The notes under the pieces are model-generated. The model was not told where the DNA came from. It searched no databases and saw nothing but the letters and a program-made list of their open reading frames with translations. Shown here piece after piece: positions 1 through 5,951 of a stretch of DNA of 13,201 bases. The position numbers and the translations under genes were made by a program. Source of the DNA: Bacillus sp. (in: firmicutes) (GTDB lineage: Bacteria > Bacillota > Bacilli > Bacillales > Cytobacillaceae); contig DMSR01000540.1 in the NCBI GenBank assembly GCA_003457145.1, positions 1-13,201 on the forward strand. Reading direction: 5' to 3'. Numbering within the stretch: the first letter of the stretch is position 1; each line of letters starts with the position of its first letter.

Positions 1-26
1 CAGACAAGTTTAACAGAGCCTAAATT

Positions 27-1319
27 TTAAACATATATAAAATAGCCAACAAATAGGAAGCCGAGTACATACATAATCGGGTGTACTTCTTTCCGCCTGC
101 CCATGCCTGCCATCATCAACGGATAAAGAATGAATCCGAGGGCGATTCCGGTTGCAATACTGAAGGTGAGGGGCATCATGATGATTGTAACGAACGATGG
201 AATGATGACGGTAAGGTTGCTCCAGTTGATTTTGCTGATTTCTGATGCCATCAGTGCGCCTACAATAATCAGTGCAGGTGCTGTGACTTCAGGGGTGATC
301 ACTGATAAAATCGGTGAAAACAGCAAAGCTACAGCAAAACACACCGAGATGATGACAGACGTGAAGCCTGTCCTTCCACCGACAGCAATCCCCGCTGAGG
401 ATTCAACAAATGATGCTGTAGTCGAAGTACCCATTACTGAACCGGCAACAGCAGAAGCAGCATCAGCAAGCAGGGCCCTGCCTGCATTAGGGATTTGATT
501 GTCCTTCATCAGTCCAGCCTGGCTGGCCACCGCAATCAAGGCGCCAGCAGTGTCAAAGAAAGCAACAAAAAGAAAAGTAAAAATGACGGCTAAAACATCC
601 GGAGTGAAAATATCTCCAAGGTGAAGGAACACAACACCAAAGGTTGGTGACAGGTCAGGAACCTTGCCTATGATTCCTTCAGGTTTATCAATTAATCCAG
701 TGGTGATACCAACTATTGTAGAAATCACCATGCCATAGAATATGCCCCCGTTCACACCTCGTGCCATCAATACTACACTTATGATAAAACCGAACAAGGC
801 GAGAAGAACGGGTCCTGCAGTTAAATTGCCAATCGAAACAAATGTAGCGTCGCTGCCAATGATAATGCCAGCGTTTTTCAGGCCGATAAAGGCAACAAAA
901 AAACCAATTCCGGCAGCAATTGCATGCTTCAAGTCATGCGGGATGACATTGATGATTTTTTCACGAATTTTAAGAAGGCTGAGAATCACGAATAAAATCC
1001 CGGCAACGAATACACCTGTCAGTGCCACCTCCCATTTCACCCCCATGCCAATGCTGACAGTAAAGGTGAAAAATGAATTGAGTCCCATGCTTGGTGCAAT
1101 ACCGATTGGAAAGTTTGCGAGCAGGCCAATCAGCAGCGAACCAATAACAGCCGAAAGGGCGGTAGCTGTAAAAACGGCGCCTTTATCCATACCGGCCTGG
1201 CTCAGGATCATCGGGTTAACAACAAGGATATATGCCATTGATAAAAACGTTGTGATTCCTGCTAGAGTTTCTTGTCTGTAGTTTGTGTTTCGTTCTGCAA
1301 ATTGGAAAAATTCTTTCAT
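27..1319 (-). CDS. pbuG: NCS2-family purine permease, PbuG-like (hypoxanthine/guanine uptake)
   Basis: A 430-residue polytopic membrane protein of the AzgA/PbuG branch of the NCS2 (nucleobase:cation symporter) family, expected to import hypoxanthine and guanine. Seen: a TTFLSMAYILVVNP segment near residues 23-36, GLNSFFTF near 79-86 and a mid-protein FFDTAGAL segment, all typical of this branch, with hydrophobic helices over nearly the whole length. I start it at the ATG at 1317-1319 because an AGGAGGAC ribosome binding site lies 5 bases upstream (1325-1332). A longer open frame to 1382 runs into the riboswitch terminator stem and should not be used. The gene sits alone behind a guanine-class riboswitch, which supports a purine substrate and predicts shut-off when guanine or hypoxanthine is plentiful. 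It could instead be the paralogue PbuO; sequence alone does not separate them. Confidence 0.92.
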   Translation of the reverse strand: MKEFFQFAERNTNYRQETLAGITTFLSMAYILVVNPMILSQAGMDKGAVFTATALSAVIGSLLIGLLANFPIGIAPSMGLNSFFTFTVSIGMGVKWEVALTGVFVAGILFVILSLLKIREKIINVIPHDLKHAIAAGIGFFVAFIGLKNAGIIIGSDATFVSIGNLTAGPVLLALFGFIISVVLMARGVNGGIFYGMVISTIVGITTGLIDKPEGIIGKVPDLSPTFGVVFLHLGDIFTPDVLAVIFTFLFVAFFDTAGALIAVASQAGLMKDNQIPNAGRALLADAASAVAGSVMGTSTTASFVESSAGIAVGGRTGFTSVIISVCFAVALLFSPILSVITPEVTAPALIIVGALMASEISKINWSNLTVIIPSFVTIIMMPLTFSIATGIALGFILYPLMMAGMGRRKEVHPIMYVLGFLFVGYFIYV

Positions 1320-1324
1320 TTGAA

Positions 1325-1332
1325 GTCCTCCT
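1325..1332 (-). promoter_or_regulatory. Ribosome binding site deciding the permease start
   Basis: AGGAGGAC on the minus strand lies five bases before the ATG at 1319. It selects this codon over the upstream in-frame ATG at 1382, which lies inside the terminator hairpin. Confidence 0.85.
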
Positions 1333-1361
1333 GGATATTTGTCCTTTGAAAATCTGAAACT

Positions 1362-1393
1362 AAAAAAACTCCGGCATATCATGCTGCCGGAGT
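1362..1393 (-). terminator. Riboswitch expression-platform terminator
   Basis: Reading the minus strand, ACTCCGGCA (1393-1385) and TGCCGGAGT (1376-1368) form a perfect 9-bp stem with an 8-base loop. A run of T residues follows (1368-1362), making an intrinsic terminator upstream of the permease start. The segment at 1394-1403 reads CCTTTGTAGT on the minus strand and overlaps the approach to the stem. It can pair, with one bulge, with the 3' strand of aptamer helix P1 (ACTACAAGG) to form an antiterminator. Purine-bound aptamer would free the terminator and switch the gene off. Confidence 0.88.
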
Positions 1394-1442
1394 ACTACAA
1401 AGGACAAATAAAATGCCGAGAAGGATGGCATATATTACAGTC

Positions 1443-1511
1443 CCTTGTAGTCACGCCTTTTACGGAAGCATGGTAGAAACGTTCAAGCCATATTCTTGAA
1501 CATATACAAGG
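1443..1511 (-). promoter_or_regulatory. Purine riboswitch aptamer, guanine/hypoxanthine class
   Basis: On the minus strand the P1 helix is CCTTGTA (1511-1505) with TACAAGG (1449-1443). Inside are the family's conserved parts: an AATATGG segment after the P2 start, GTTTCTACC joining P2 to P3, CCGTAAA in the P3 loop and GACTAC before P1 closes. The specificity base in the P3-P1 junction is C (GACTA), not T, which in this family means guanine or hypoxanthine binding rather than adenine. It is followed by an antiterminator/terminator pair and the permease gene, so it is predicted to be a genetic OFF switch. Confidence 0.94.
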
Positions 1512-1542
1512 AAAAATTAAATAGATTTAAATAATACTAGTG

Positions 1543-1571
1543 ATAGTATCAGGGTTTATCAATCTGGTCAA
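1543..1571 (-). promoter_or_regulatory. Predicted sigma-A promoter for the riboswitch-permease transcript
   Basis: On the minus strand TTGACC (1571-1566) is followed by a 17-base spacer and TACTAT (1548-1543). TGA directly before the -10 gives an extended -10 (TGN). Transcription would start near 1536, about 25 bases before the aptamer, as expected for this riboswitch type. Confidence 0.6.
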
Positions 1572-1949
1572 TTGAATTCCCCAAAGTCTATCTATTTCAT
1601 TTTTTCAGTTAATAGCCGTTCTGAAGCGATTAGGACATGCCCAAGCTCTTGCGGAGTCTCTTCTGGCCTACTAAGCCCGCAGGAGTCTATGCACCTTCCA
1701 CTACAATCAACAGGATGTTAAAAAGCACCATTGGACAGTAACAGAGCCTTTTAATAGGGTGCGAAAGAAGCATCCTGATATTTACTCGAAATTTAGAAAG
1801 TATATTAATAGATAAACGCATTGCTGTGGTATTCCCTGATAGGTATTGAGAATCCCTTTGTTATCGAGTTTTTGACAACTTTTTGTCGGAGAGATGTGAA
1901 TAAAAAATGAATTAAACAGCAAAACTCACCTGTTTGCATTTTAAATTAC
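1572..1949. other. Intergenic region without a gene
   Basis: This stretch separates the divergent permease and small-protein genes. No open frame with a ribosome binding site was found. Apart from a dispersed-repeat-like segment (listed separately) and a short inverted repeat GACAA-CTTT-TTGTC near 1873-1886, I see no clear structure. Confidence 0.5.
1645..1714 (-). repeat. Degenerate copy of a Bacillaceae dispersed intergenic repeat
   Basis: Read on the minus strand, this stretch contains GTGGAAGGTGCATAGACTCC, then TGCGGGC, then GAGACTCCGCAAGAGC. From memory, this pattern (GCGGAAGG, GACTCCTGCGGG, GAGACCCCGC) occurs in many copies between genes and near insertion sequences in Bacillaceae. The copy lacks any coding frame and has diverged internally, so it looks like an old, inactive piece. 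The family attribution rests on recognition and not on a comparison. Confidence 0.45.
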
Positions 1950-1955
1950 TATAAT
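1950..1955 (+). promoter_or_regulatory. Candidate -10 box of the small cysteine-containing gene
   Basis: A perfect TATAAT lies 31 bases before the ATG at 1986. No good -35 hexamer is found 16-18 bases upstream, so this promoter may be weak or need an activator. Confidence 0.45.
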
Positions 1956-1985
1956 GATAGTGGAATACAAACGGAGGTGCCAATA

Positions 1986-2306
1986 ATGAACGTTACTACG
2001 ATTATTGAATTGGAAAATCGTGAAGTTGAGAAGATGACTGGCGCAAAATTAGTGTTTTCCCAGGAACAGATTGATACAAATATCGTGGAGACTTGTGTGG
2101 ACTGTTTTAAATATGAAGGCTCAGAAGAATGCATTCCTACAGAAGATGCCATGCAGACCGTATTCAATACACTGAAACAAGAAGGCTTGATCCCTGAAAA
2201 GGTGGAAGATTTCTCCTATGAAATGCCATCATGCGAGAGATTGAAAAAAGACGTTTATGGTGAGCAGGACATGCCGCAAAAGGTAATCCTAAGCTTTATA
2301 TTGTAG
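1986..2306 (+). CDS. Small cysteine-containing protein of unknown function, probably frameshifted at its 3' end
   Basis: I do not recognise this family. The intact frame codes 106 residues; the ATG at 1986 is chosen because GGAGGTG (1973-1979) lies six bases upstream, whereas a GTG at 1977 overlaps that site. It is soluble and acidic, with no signal peptide or membrane segment. Four cysteines stand at residues 37, 40 (Cys-x2-Cys), 49 and 83, which could bind a metal or be redox active; that is inference. After residue 98 (MPQ) the frame changes to a short hydrophobic end (KVILSFIL). If the A4 run at 2278-2281 had five bases, the protein would continue for 36 more residues (KGNPKLYIVVLTVKN onwards) and stop at 2387-2389, one base before the terminator stem. 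The original gene was therefore probably 1986-2389, about 134 residues. Confidence 0.7.
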   Translation: MNVTTIIELENREVEKMTGAKLVFSQEQIDTNIVETCVDCFKYEGSEECIPTEDAMQTVFNTLKQEGLIPEKVEDFSYEMPSCERLKKDVYGEQDMPQKVILSFIL

Positions 2307-2390
2307 TTCTTACCGTAAAGAATACAGAATTAAATTCAGTAAGCGACAGAATTTCCGGACTACAATCTATGGGGAAACCGCAGCTTTAAG

Positions 2391-2418
2391 GAAGTTCTCT
2401 CCTGAACTTCTTTTTTTT
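2391..2418 (+). terminator. Intrinsic terminator after the small cysteine gene
   Basis: GAAGTTC (2391-2397) and GAACTTC (2404-2410) form a 7-bp stem with a 6-base loop, extendable by AA/TT pairs, followed by eight T residues (2411-2418). It separates the small gene from the oxidoreductase operon. Confidence 0.85.
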
Positions 2419-2433
2419 CATTTTCGATTGAAA

Positions 2434-2449
2434 CGTGACATTTATCAAA
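2434..2449 (+). promoter_or_regulatory. Candidate FNR box upstream of the oxidoreductase operon
   Basis: CGTGA-CATTTA-TCAAA matches the Bacillus FNR consensus TGTGA-N6-TCACA at 8 of 10 defined positions, one mismatch in each half. Its centre (2441.5) lies at -41.5 relative to the start predicted from the TATAAT at 2471-2476, which is the usual position for FNR/CRP-type activation at a promoter lacking a good -35 box. The downstream genes use ferredoxin, so low-oxygen control is reasonable. Binding itself is inference. Confidence 0.4.
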
Positions 2450-2470
2450 GAAGAAGCAACTGGAAATTTA

Positions 2471-2476
2471 TATAAT
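2471..2476 (+). promoter_or_regulatory. Candidate -10 box of the oxidoreductase operon
   Basis: A perfect TATAAT without a recognisable -35 hexamer at the right distance. Predicted transcription start is near 2483. The ATG at 2475 overlaps this box, which argues against its use as a start codon and for the TTG at 2526. Confidence 0.4.
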
Positions 2477-2525
2477 GAAGCTGACAACAAATGAAAACGC
2501 TTTCAAACTAGGGGGGTGCACATAC

Positions 2526-3203
2526 TTGGAAAAAGGTGCGGACATTACAATCGTGACCGGCCACTTTGGAAGTGGGAAAACGGAAATTGCCATCAATCTT
2601 GCTCTGGAGGCGAAGAAGAAAAATGACAAAGTGGCTGTCGCCGACCTGGATATTGTCAATCCGTACTACAGGGCGAGGGATGCAAGGGCTATATTTACAG
2701 AACATGGGATTGAGTTGATTGCTCCTGCAAAGAAATTAGCATCTGCCGACCTGCCAATTGTTCCAGGTGATATATACCGAGTGATCTATGATCCAGAATA
2801 TATAGTAATTGTTGATGCGGGCGGAGATAAAGATGGAGCAACTGCCTTAGGCCAATTCTATAACGATTGGAAGGCAATGGATCCGGAAGTTCTATTTATC
2901 TTGAATGCGAACAGACCTTATGTCAGTACATTGGATGGTGCGGTTGAGACACTTATGAAAATTGAAAAAGCCTCAAGATTAAAAATCTCAGGAATCCTTA
3001 ATAATTCGAACGTCGGCAGTCAGACGACAATTGAAGATGTACAAAACGGGATTGACCTATGCAAAAATTTGTCCAAACAACTGCAAATCCCCCTTTTGAT
3101 GACCATTTTATCGCCGCATCTAAGATCACAGGCAGATTTCTTTTTACCTGATCACCCATTTAAGCCGATTTCCAGATTCTTAAAATTGCCATGGGAAAGT
3201 TAA
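2526..3203 (+). CDS. P-loop ATPase associated with the 2-oxoacid:ferredoxin oxidoreductase operon
   Basis: A 225-residue soluble protein of the MinD/CobQ-like P-loop fold. Seen: Walker A GHFGSGKT at residues 12-19, a DLDIVNPYYR segment at 40-49 resembling the switch I region of MinD-like ATPases, and a Walker B-like strand YIVIVDAGGD at 92-101. The P-loop lacks the signature lysine of the KGGxGKT motif in MinD/ParA/Mrp. There is no CPxC or CxC pair, so it does not look like an Mrp or CooC metal carrier. I chose TTG 2526 because AGGGGGGTG lies just upstream (ends 2518) and because the in-frame ATG at 2475 sits in the predicted -10 box; the ATG form would be 242 residues. Its stop lies 14 bases before the start of the ferredoxin-subunit gene. 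Its role is unknown; help in assembling or regulating the enzyme is an inference from position. Confidence 0.85.
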   Translation: MEKGADITIVTGHFGSGKTEIAINLALEAKKKNDKVAVADLDIVNPYYRARDARAIFTEHGIELIAPAKKLASADLPIVPGDIYRVIYDPEYIVIVDAGGDKDGATALGQFYNDWKAMDPEVLFILNANRPYVSTLDGAVETLMKIEKASRLKISGILNNSNVGSQTTIEDVQNGIDLCKNLSKQLQIPLLMTILSPHLRSQADFFLPDHPFKPISRFLKLPWES

Positions 3204-3217
3204 AGGAGGCAAGAACC

Positions 3218-3448
3218 GTGGAACCGAGAGTTTTATTTAATGAGGAGACGTGCAAATCATGCCGGCTGTGTGTGAAAGCTTGTCCGGCAAATATTATTTT
3301 TCTTGCTGATTACGTGAATGAAAAAGGATATCGACCAGCACAGGTGACAGACCAGGAACACTGTATCAGCTGCGGAAAATGTGCCCAAATATGTCCTGAT
3401 TCTGTTATTTCTGTTTATCGACCCGAGAAGATAAGGAAAACTGTTTAG
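3218..3448 (+). CDS. vorD: 2-oxoacid:ferredoxin oxidoreductase delta subunit (2x[4Fe-4S] ferredoxin-like)
   Basis: A 76-residue iron-sulfur protein with two Cys-x2-Cys-x2-Cys-x3-Cys-Pro motifs, CKSCRLCVKACP (cysteines 12, 15, 18, 22) and CISCGKCAQICP (49, 52, 55, 59), each expected to hold a [4Fe-4S] cluster. In this enzyme family the delta subunit passes electrons from the thiamine-pyrophosphate site to an external ferredoxin. The start is GTG 3218, with AAAGGAGG (3202-3209) nine bases upstream; an earlier in-frame ATG at 3191 overlaps the end of the ATPase gene and lies before that site. The alpha-subunit gene follows after 16 bases. Confidence 0.88.
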   Translation: MEPRVLFNEETCKSCRLCVKACPANIIFLADYVNEKGYRPAQVTDQEHCISCGKCAQICPDSVISVYRPEKIRKTV

Positions 3449-3464
3449 CAAAGGAGATTATACT

Positions 3465-4529
3465 ATGGGGAAAGTACTGATGAAGGGAAATGAGGTTATT
3501 GCTGAAGCTGCGGTGCATGCAGGCTGTAAGTATTTTTTTGGCTATCCAATTACCCCTCAAAGTGAGTTAGTTGCCTATATGGCAAGGCGTCTGCCCGAAG
3601 TCGGGGGTCTATTTTTACAGGCGGAAAGTGAAGTTGCGGCAATCAATATGGTGTATGGGGCGGCAGGAACTGGCGTACGTGTAATGACTTCCTCATCCAG
3701 TCCGGGGTTCAGCTTGAAGCAGGAGGGGATTTCCTATCTTGTTGGAGCAGAGCTTCCAGCGCTAATTGTCAATGTTGTCAGAGGCGGTCCTGGACTCGGG
3801 AATATCCAGCCGGCACAGTCGGACTACTTCCAGGTAACAAAAGGCGGAGGCCATGGGGACTACCATACTCCCGTCCTTGCACCTTCAACACTGCAGGAGA
3901 TTATTGGATTGACAGAGACAGCGTTTGATATTGCAGATAAATACCGGACGCCTGTCATCCTGCTTGGGGATGGTATGCTTGGCCAGATGATGGAGCCGGT
4001 AGAATTCAAACCCCTGACCGACAGACAGCCGGTGCAGAAGGATTGGGCAACAACAGGAACACGCGGGGACGGAAAGCCAAGGATCATCTCGTCGCTTGAG
4101 CTGGATGCTGAAGCGCTTGAAAAGCATAATGCACACTTGCAGGAAAAGTTTGCATTGATTAAGCAGCAGGAAGTCCGCTATGAAACATATGAAACTGATG
4201 AGTCAGATTATATCATCACTGCCTATGGAACGGCGGCGCGAATTGCCATGAATGCGATCAATCAAGCTCGAATGGAAGGTGTAAAGGTGGGAATGATCCG
4301 CCCTATCACTCTATGGCCATTTCCGGAACAGCCATTTATTGAGACGAGGGATAGGGTAAAGGGATATATTTCTGTCGAGATGAGCGCTGGACAGATGGTT
4401 GAGGACGTTCGGCTTGCCGTTAATGGCAGAGCGCCTGTATCGTTTTACGGCAGAACTGGCGGTGTCGTTCCAACACAAGAGGAGATTTACTCACATATCA
4501 TGAAGGCAGCCGGGGGTGTAGAGGTATGA
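3465..4529 (+). CDS. vorB: 2-oxoacid:ferredoxin oxidoreductase alpha subunit (VorB-like)
   Basis: A 354-residue protein containing the pyruvate/2-oxoacid:ferredoxin oxidoreductase N-terminal (pyrimidine-binding) domain followed by domain II. Seen: the family start [10 protein letters not shown] at residues 7-16, GYPITPQSE at 26-34, a [16 protein letters not shown] stretch around 52-67, [11 protein letters not shown] shortly after, and a domain II pattern [14 protein letters not shown] in the C-terminal third. Length fits separate-subunit VorB/KorA proteins. With the beta subunit it forms the thiamine-pyrophosphate active site that decarboxylates a 2-oxoacid and makes acyl-CoA. An AAGGAGA site precedes the ATG, and the gene overlaps the beta gene by four bases (ATGA), so the two are translationally coupled. 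VOR-type (branched-chain oxoacid) is the closest match by feel; KOR (2-oxoglutarate) cannot be excluded. Confidence 0.9.
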   Translation: MGKVLMKGNEVIAEAAVHAGCKYFFGYPITPQSELVAYMARRLPEVGGLFLQAESEVAAINMVYGAAGTGVRVMTSSSSPGFSLKQEGISYLVGAELPALIVNVVRGGPGLGNIQPAQSDYFQVTKGGGHGDYHTPVLAPSTLQEIIGLTETAFDIADKYRTPVILLGDGMLGQMMEPVEFKPLTDRQPVQKDWATTGTRGDGKPRIISSLELDAEALEKHNAHLQEKFALIKQQEVRYETYETDESDYIITAYGTAARIAMNAINQARMEGVKVGMIRPITLWPFPEQPFIETRDRVKGYISVEMSAGQMVEDVRLAVNGRAPVSFYGRTGGVVPTQEEIYSHIMKAAGGVEV

Positions 4530-5284
4530 GGATGAAAACCGTATTCGAGAAAACGAAGGGTCTTACGGATACCCAAACACATTACTGCCCAGGCTGTACA
4601 CATGGGATTATTCACCGGATGGTTGGGGAAGTACTCGAAGAAATGGGCATACTCGAGGATACAGTAGGTGTTGCTTCGGTCGGCTGTTCTGTTCTTTCCT
4701 ATGAATACTTTAATTGTGATATGACCCAAGCCGCGCATGGCCGCGCGCCCGCTGTTGCGACGGGGATTAAGCGTGTCCTGCCTGACCGATTTGTTTTTAC
4801 CTACCAGGGAGACGGCGACCTTGCATCGATAGGGATTGCTGAAGCAATACATTCTGCGGCAAGAGGGGAAAACATAACCGTCATCTTTGTCAACAACGCG
4901 ATCTATGGAATGACTGGAGGACAGATGGCTCCTACAACTCTGATCGGGCAAAAGACAGCCACAAGCCCTGCAGGAAGGAATGCAAGCCTTCAGGGTCTTC
5001 CAATCCGGGTGAGCGAGATGCTGTCAACTCTTGACGGAACCGCTTATATAGAACGGGTTTCGGCACACGATGTTCCAAATATTATCAAGGCTAAAAAAGC
5101 CATTCGGAAAGCCTTTGAAACACAAAGACAAGGAATTGGGTTTTCGATGGTTGAGATACTTTCAAGCTGCCCTACAAACTGGGGACTTGATCCTAATGAG
5201 TCGCTTGGCTGGATAAAGGATAACATGGTACCAGCCTATCCTCTGGGGGTTTACAAGGATGTTCAAAAGGGGGCTGATAGATAA
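4526..5284 (+). CDS. vorA: 2-oxoacid:ferredoxin oxidoreductase beta subunit (thiamine pyrophosphate binding)
   Basis: A 252-residue protein of the TPP-binding C-terminal domain type. Seen: HYCPGCTHG at residues 19-27, GDGD at 95-98 followed by [12 protein letters not shown] at 122-133, which together make the Mg/TPP binding motif (GDG-x~25-NN), and the usual TPTT-like APTT at 135-138. Cysteines 21, 24 and others may take part in cofactor binding, as in related enzymes. It overlaps the alpha gene by four bases and shares one base with the gamma gene (TAATG at 5282-5286), so alpha, beta and gamma should be made in matched amounts. ATG 4532 is an alternative start two codons downstream. Confidence 0.9.
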   Translation: MRMKTVFEKTKGLTDTQTHYCPGCTHGIIHRMVGEVLEEMGILEDTVGVASVGCSVLSYEYFNCDMTQAAHGRAPAVATGIKRVLPDRFVFTYQGDGDLASIGIAEAIHSAARGENITVIFVNNAIYGMTGGQMAPTTLIGQKTATSPAGRNASLQGLPIRVSEMLSTLDGTAYIERVSAHDVPNIIKAKKAIRKAFETQRQGIGFSMVEILSSCPTNWGLDPNESLGWIKDNMVPAYPLGVYKDVQKGADR

Positions 5285-5826
5285 TGGAAGAAATCCTGAT
5301 TGCAGGCTTTGGCGGCCAGGGAGTCATGTCAATGGGGCAGCTGATTGCTTATGCTGGCATGAAAGAAGGAAAGCATGTTTCCTGGCTTCCATCTTACGGA
5401 CCTGAACAGCGGGGAGGTACAGCCAATTGTGCTGTTGTGGTCAGCGGTGAACAAATTGGCTCGCCCCTTGTTTCCCAGCCTACTACAGCTATAGTTCTTA
5501 ACAATCCGTCATTTGAGAAGTTCGAACCAATTGTAAAGCCTGGCGGTCTATTGATCGTCAATTCTTCGCTCATTTCAAAAACATCGAAACGGACAGACAT
5601 TAAGATATTGAATATTAAGGCAACCGATCTCGCGATTGAAATCGGAAATACGAAAGTAGCCAATATGGTGCTTCTTGGAGCTTTCCTGGAAGAAACAGGG
5701 ATACTGTCTGACCATTCGATTTTAGAAGCACTTAAAAAAGTCCTTTCGTCTGAAAAACACTCTTTACTTGAAATTAATCGGCAGGCACTGGAACTTGGCC
5801 GGTCTTTAATTGAATTAAAAATATAA
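5284..5826 (+). CDS. vorC: 2-oxoacid:ferredoxin oxidoreductase gamma subunit
   Basis: A 180-residue protein of the pyruvate/ketoisovalerate oxidoreductase gamma-domain family. Seen: the opening ILIAGFGGQGVMSMGQLIAYA at residues 4-24 (shown in part here as GFGGQGV) and SYGPEQRGGTANCAVVVS around 38-55, both hallmarks of the family, which binds CoA-side or structural parts of the complex. It is the last gene of the operon: its start overlaps the beta stop by one base and an intrinsic terminator follows nine bases after its stop region. All four subunits are separate genes, unlike the single-chain pyruvate enzyme of many anaerobes. Confidence 0.88.
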   Translation: MEEILIAGFGGQGVMSMGQLIAYAGMKEGKHVSWLPSYGPEQRGGTANCAVVVSGEQIGSPLVSQPTTAIVLNNPSFEKFEPIVKPGGLLIVNSSLISKTSKRTDIKILNIKATDLAIEIGNTKVANMVLLGAFLEETGILSDHSILEALKKVLSSEKHSLLEINRQALELGRSLIELKI

Positions 5827-5828
5827 TC

Positions 5829-5860
5829 AAAAACGCTGCCAGTCATATGGCAGCGTTTTT
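5829..5860 (+). terminator. Intrinsic terminator of the oxidoreductase operon
   Basis: AAAAACGCTGCCA (5829-5841) and TGGCAGCGTTTTT (5848-5860) form a perfect 13-bp stem with a 6-base loop ending in five T residues. By symmetry it can also stop transcription arriving from the minus strand. Confidence 0.92.
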
Positions 5861-5925
5861 ATGAAGCTCTAATTGACGAGAGCGATAAGAGATAGTACAA
5901 AGTCCAATTTTCTATCCTGCTAAAC

Positions 5926-5951
5926 GCTAAACAAAGGAACCTTTGTTTAGC
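5926..5951. repeat. Perfect inverted repeat covering the gmhB stop codon
   Basis: GCTAAACAAAGG (5926-5937) and CCTTTGTTTAGC (5940-5951) are perfect inverse complements separated by AA. On the minus strand the stem contains the TAA stop of the phosphatase gene. No T-run follows on either strand, so it is at best a weak terminator or an mRNA 3'-end stabiliser. A second GCTAAAC copy lies just outside (5919-5925). Confidence 0.6.

Noticed and set aside
742..1281. Plus-strand open frame of 179 codons opposite the permease
   Set aside because: It is the antisense shadow of a clear membrane transporter gene and has no ribosome site.
2430..2443. Possible cre (CcpA) site, TGAAACGTGACA
   Set aside because: It is one base short of the cre spacing (TGWAANCGNTNWCA) and overlaps the better-fitting FNR-like dyad.
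3191..3217. ATG 3191 as start of the delta subunit
   Set aside because: It lies before the AAAGGAGG site and overlaps the ATPase gene end; GTG 3218 has ideal spacing.
4487..4951. Minus-strand open frame of 154 codons opposite the alpha/beta subunit junction
   Set aside because: Antisense shadow of well-supported coding sequence.
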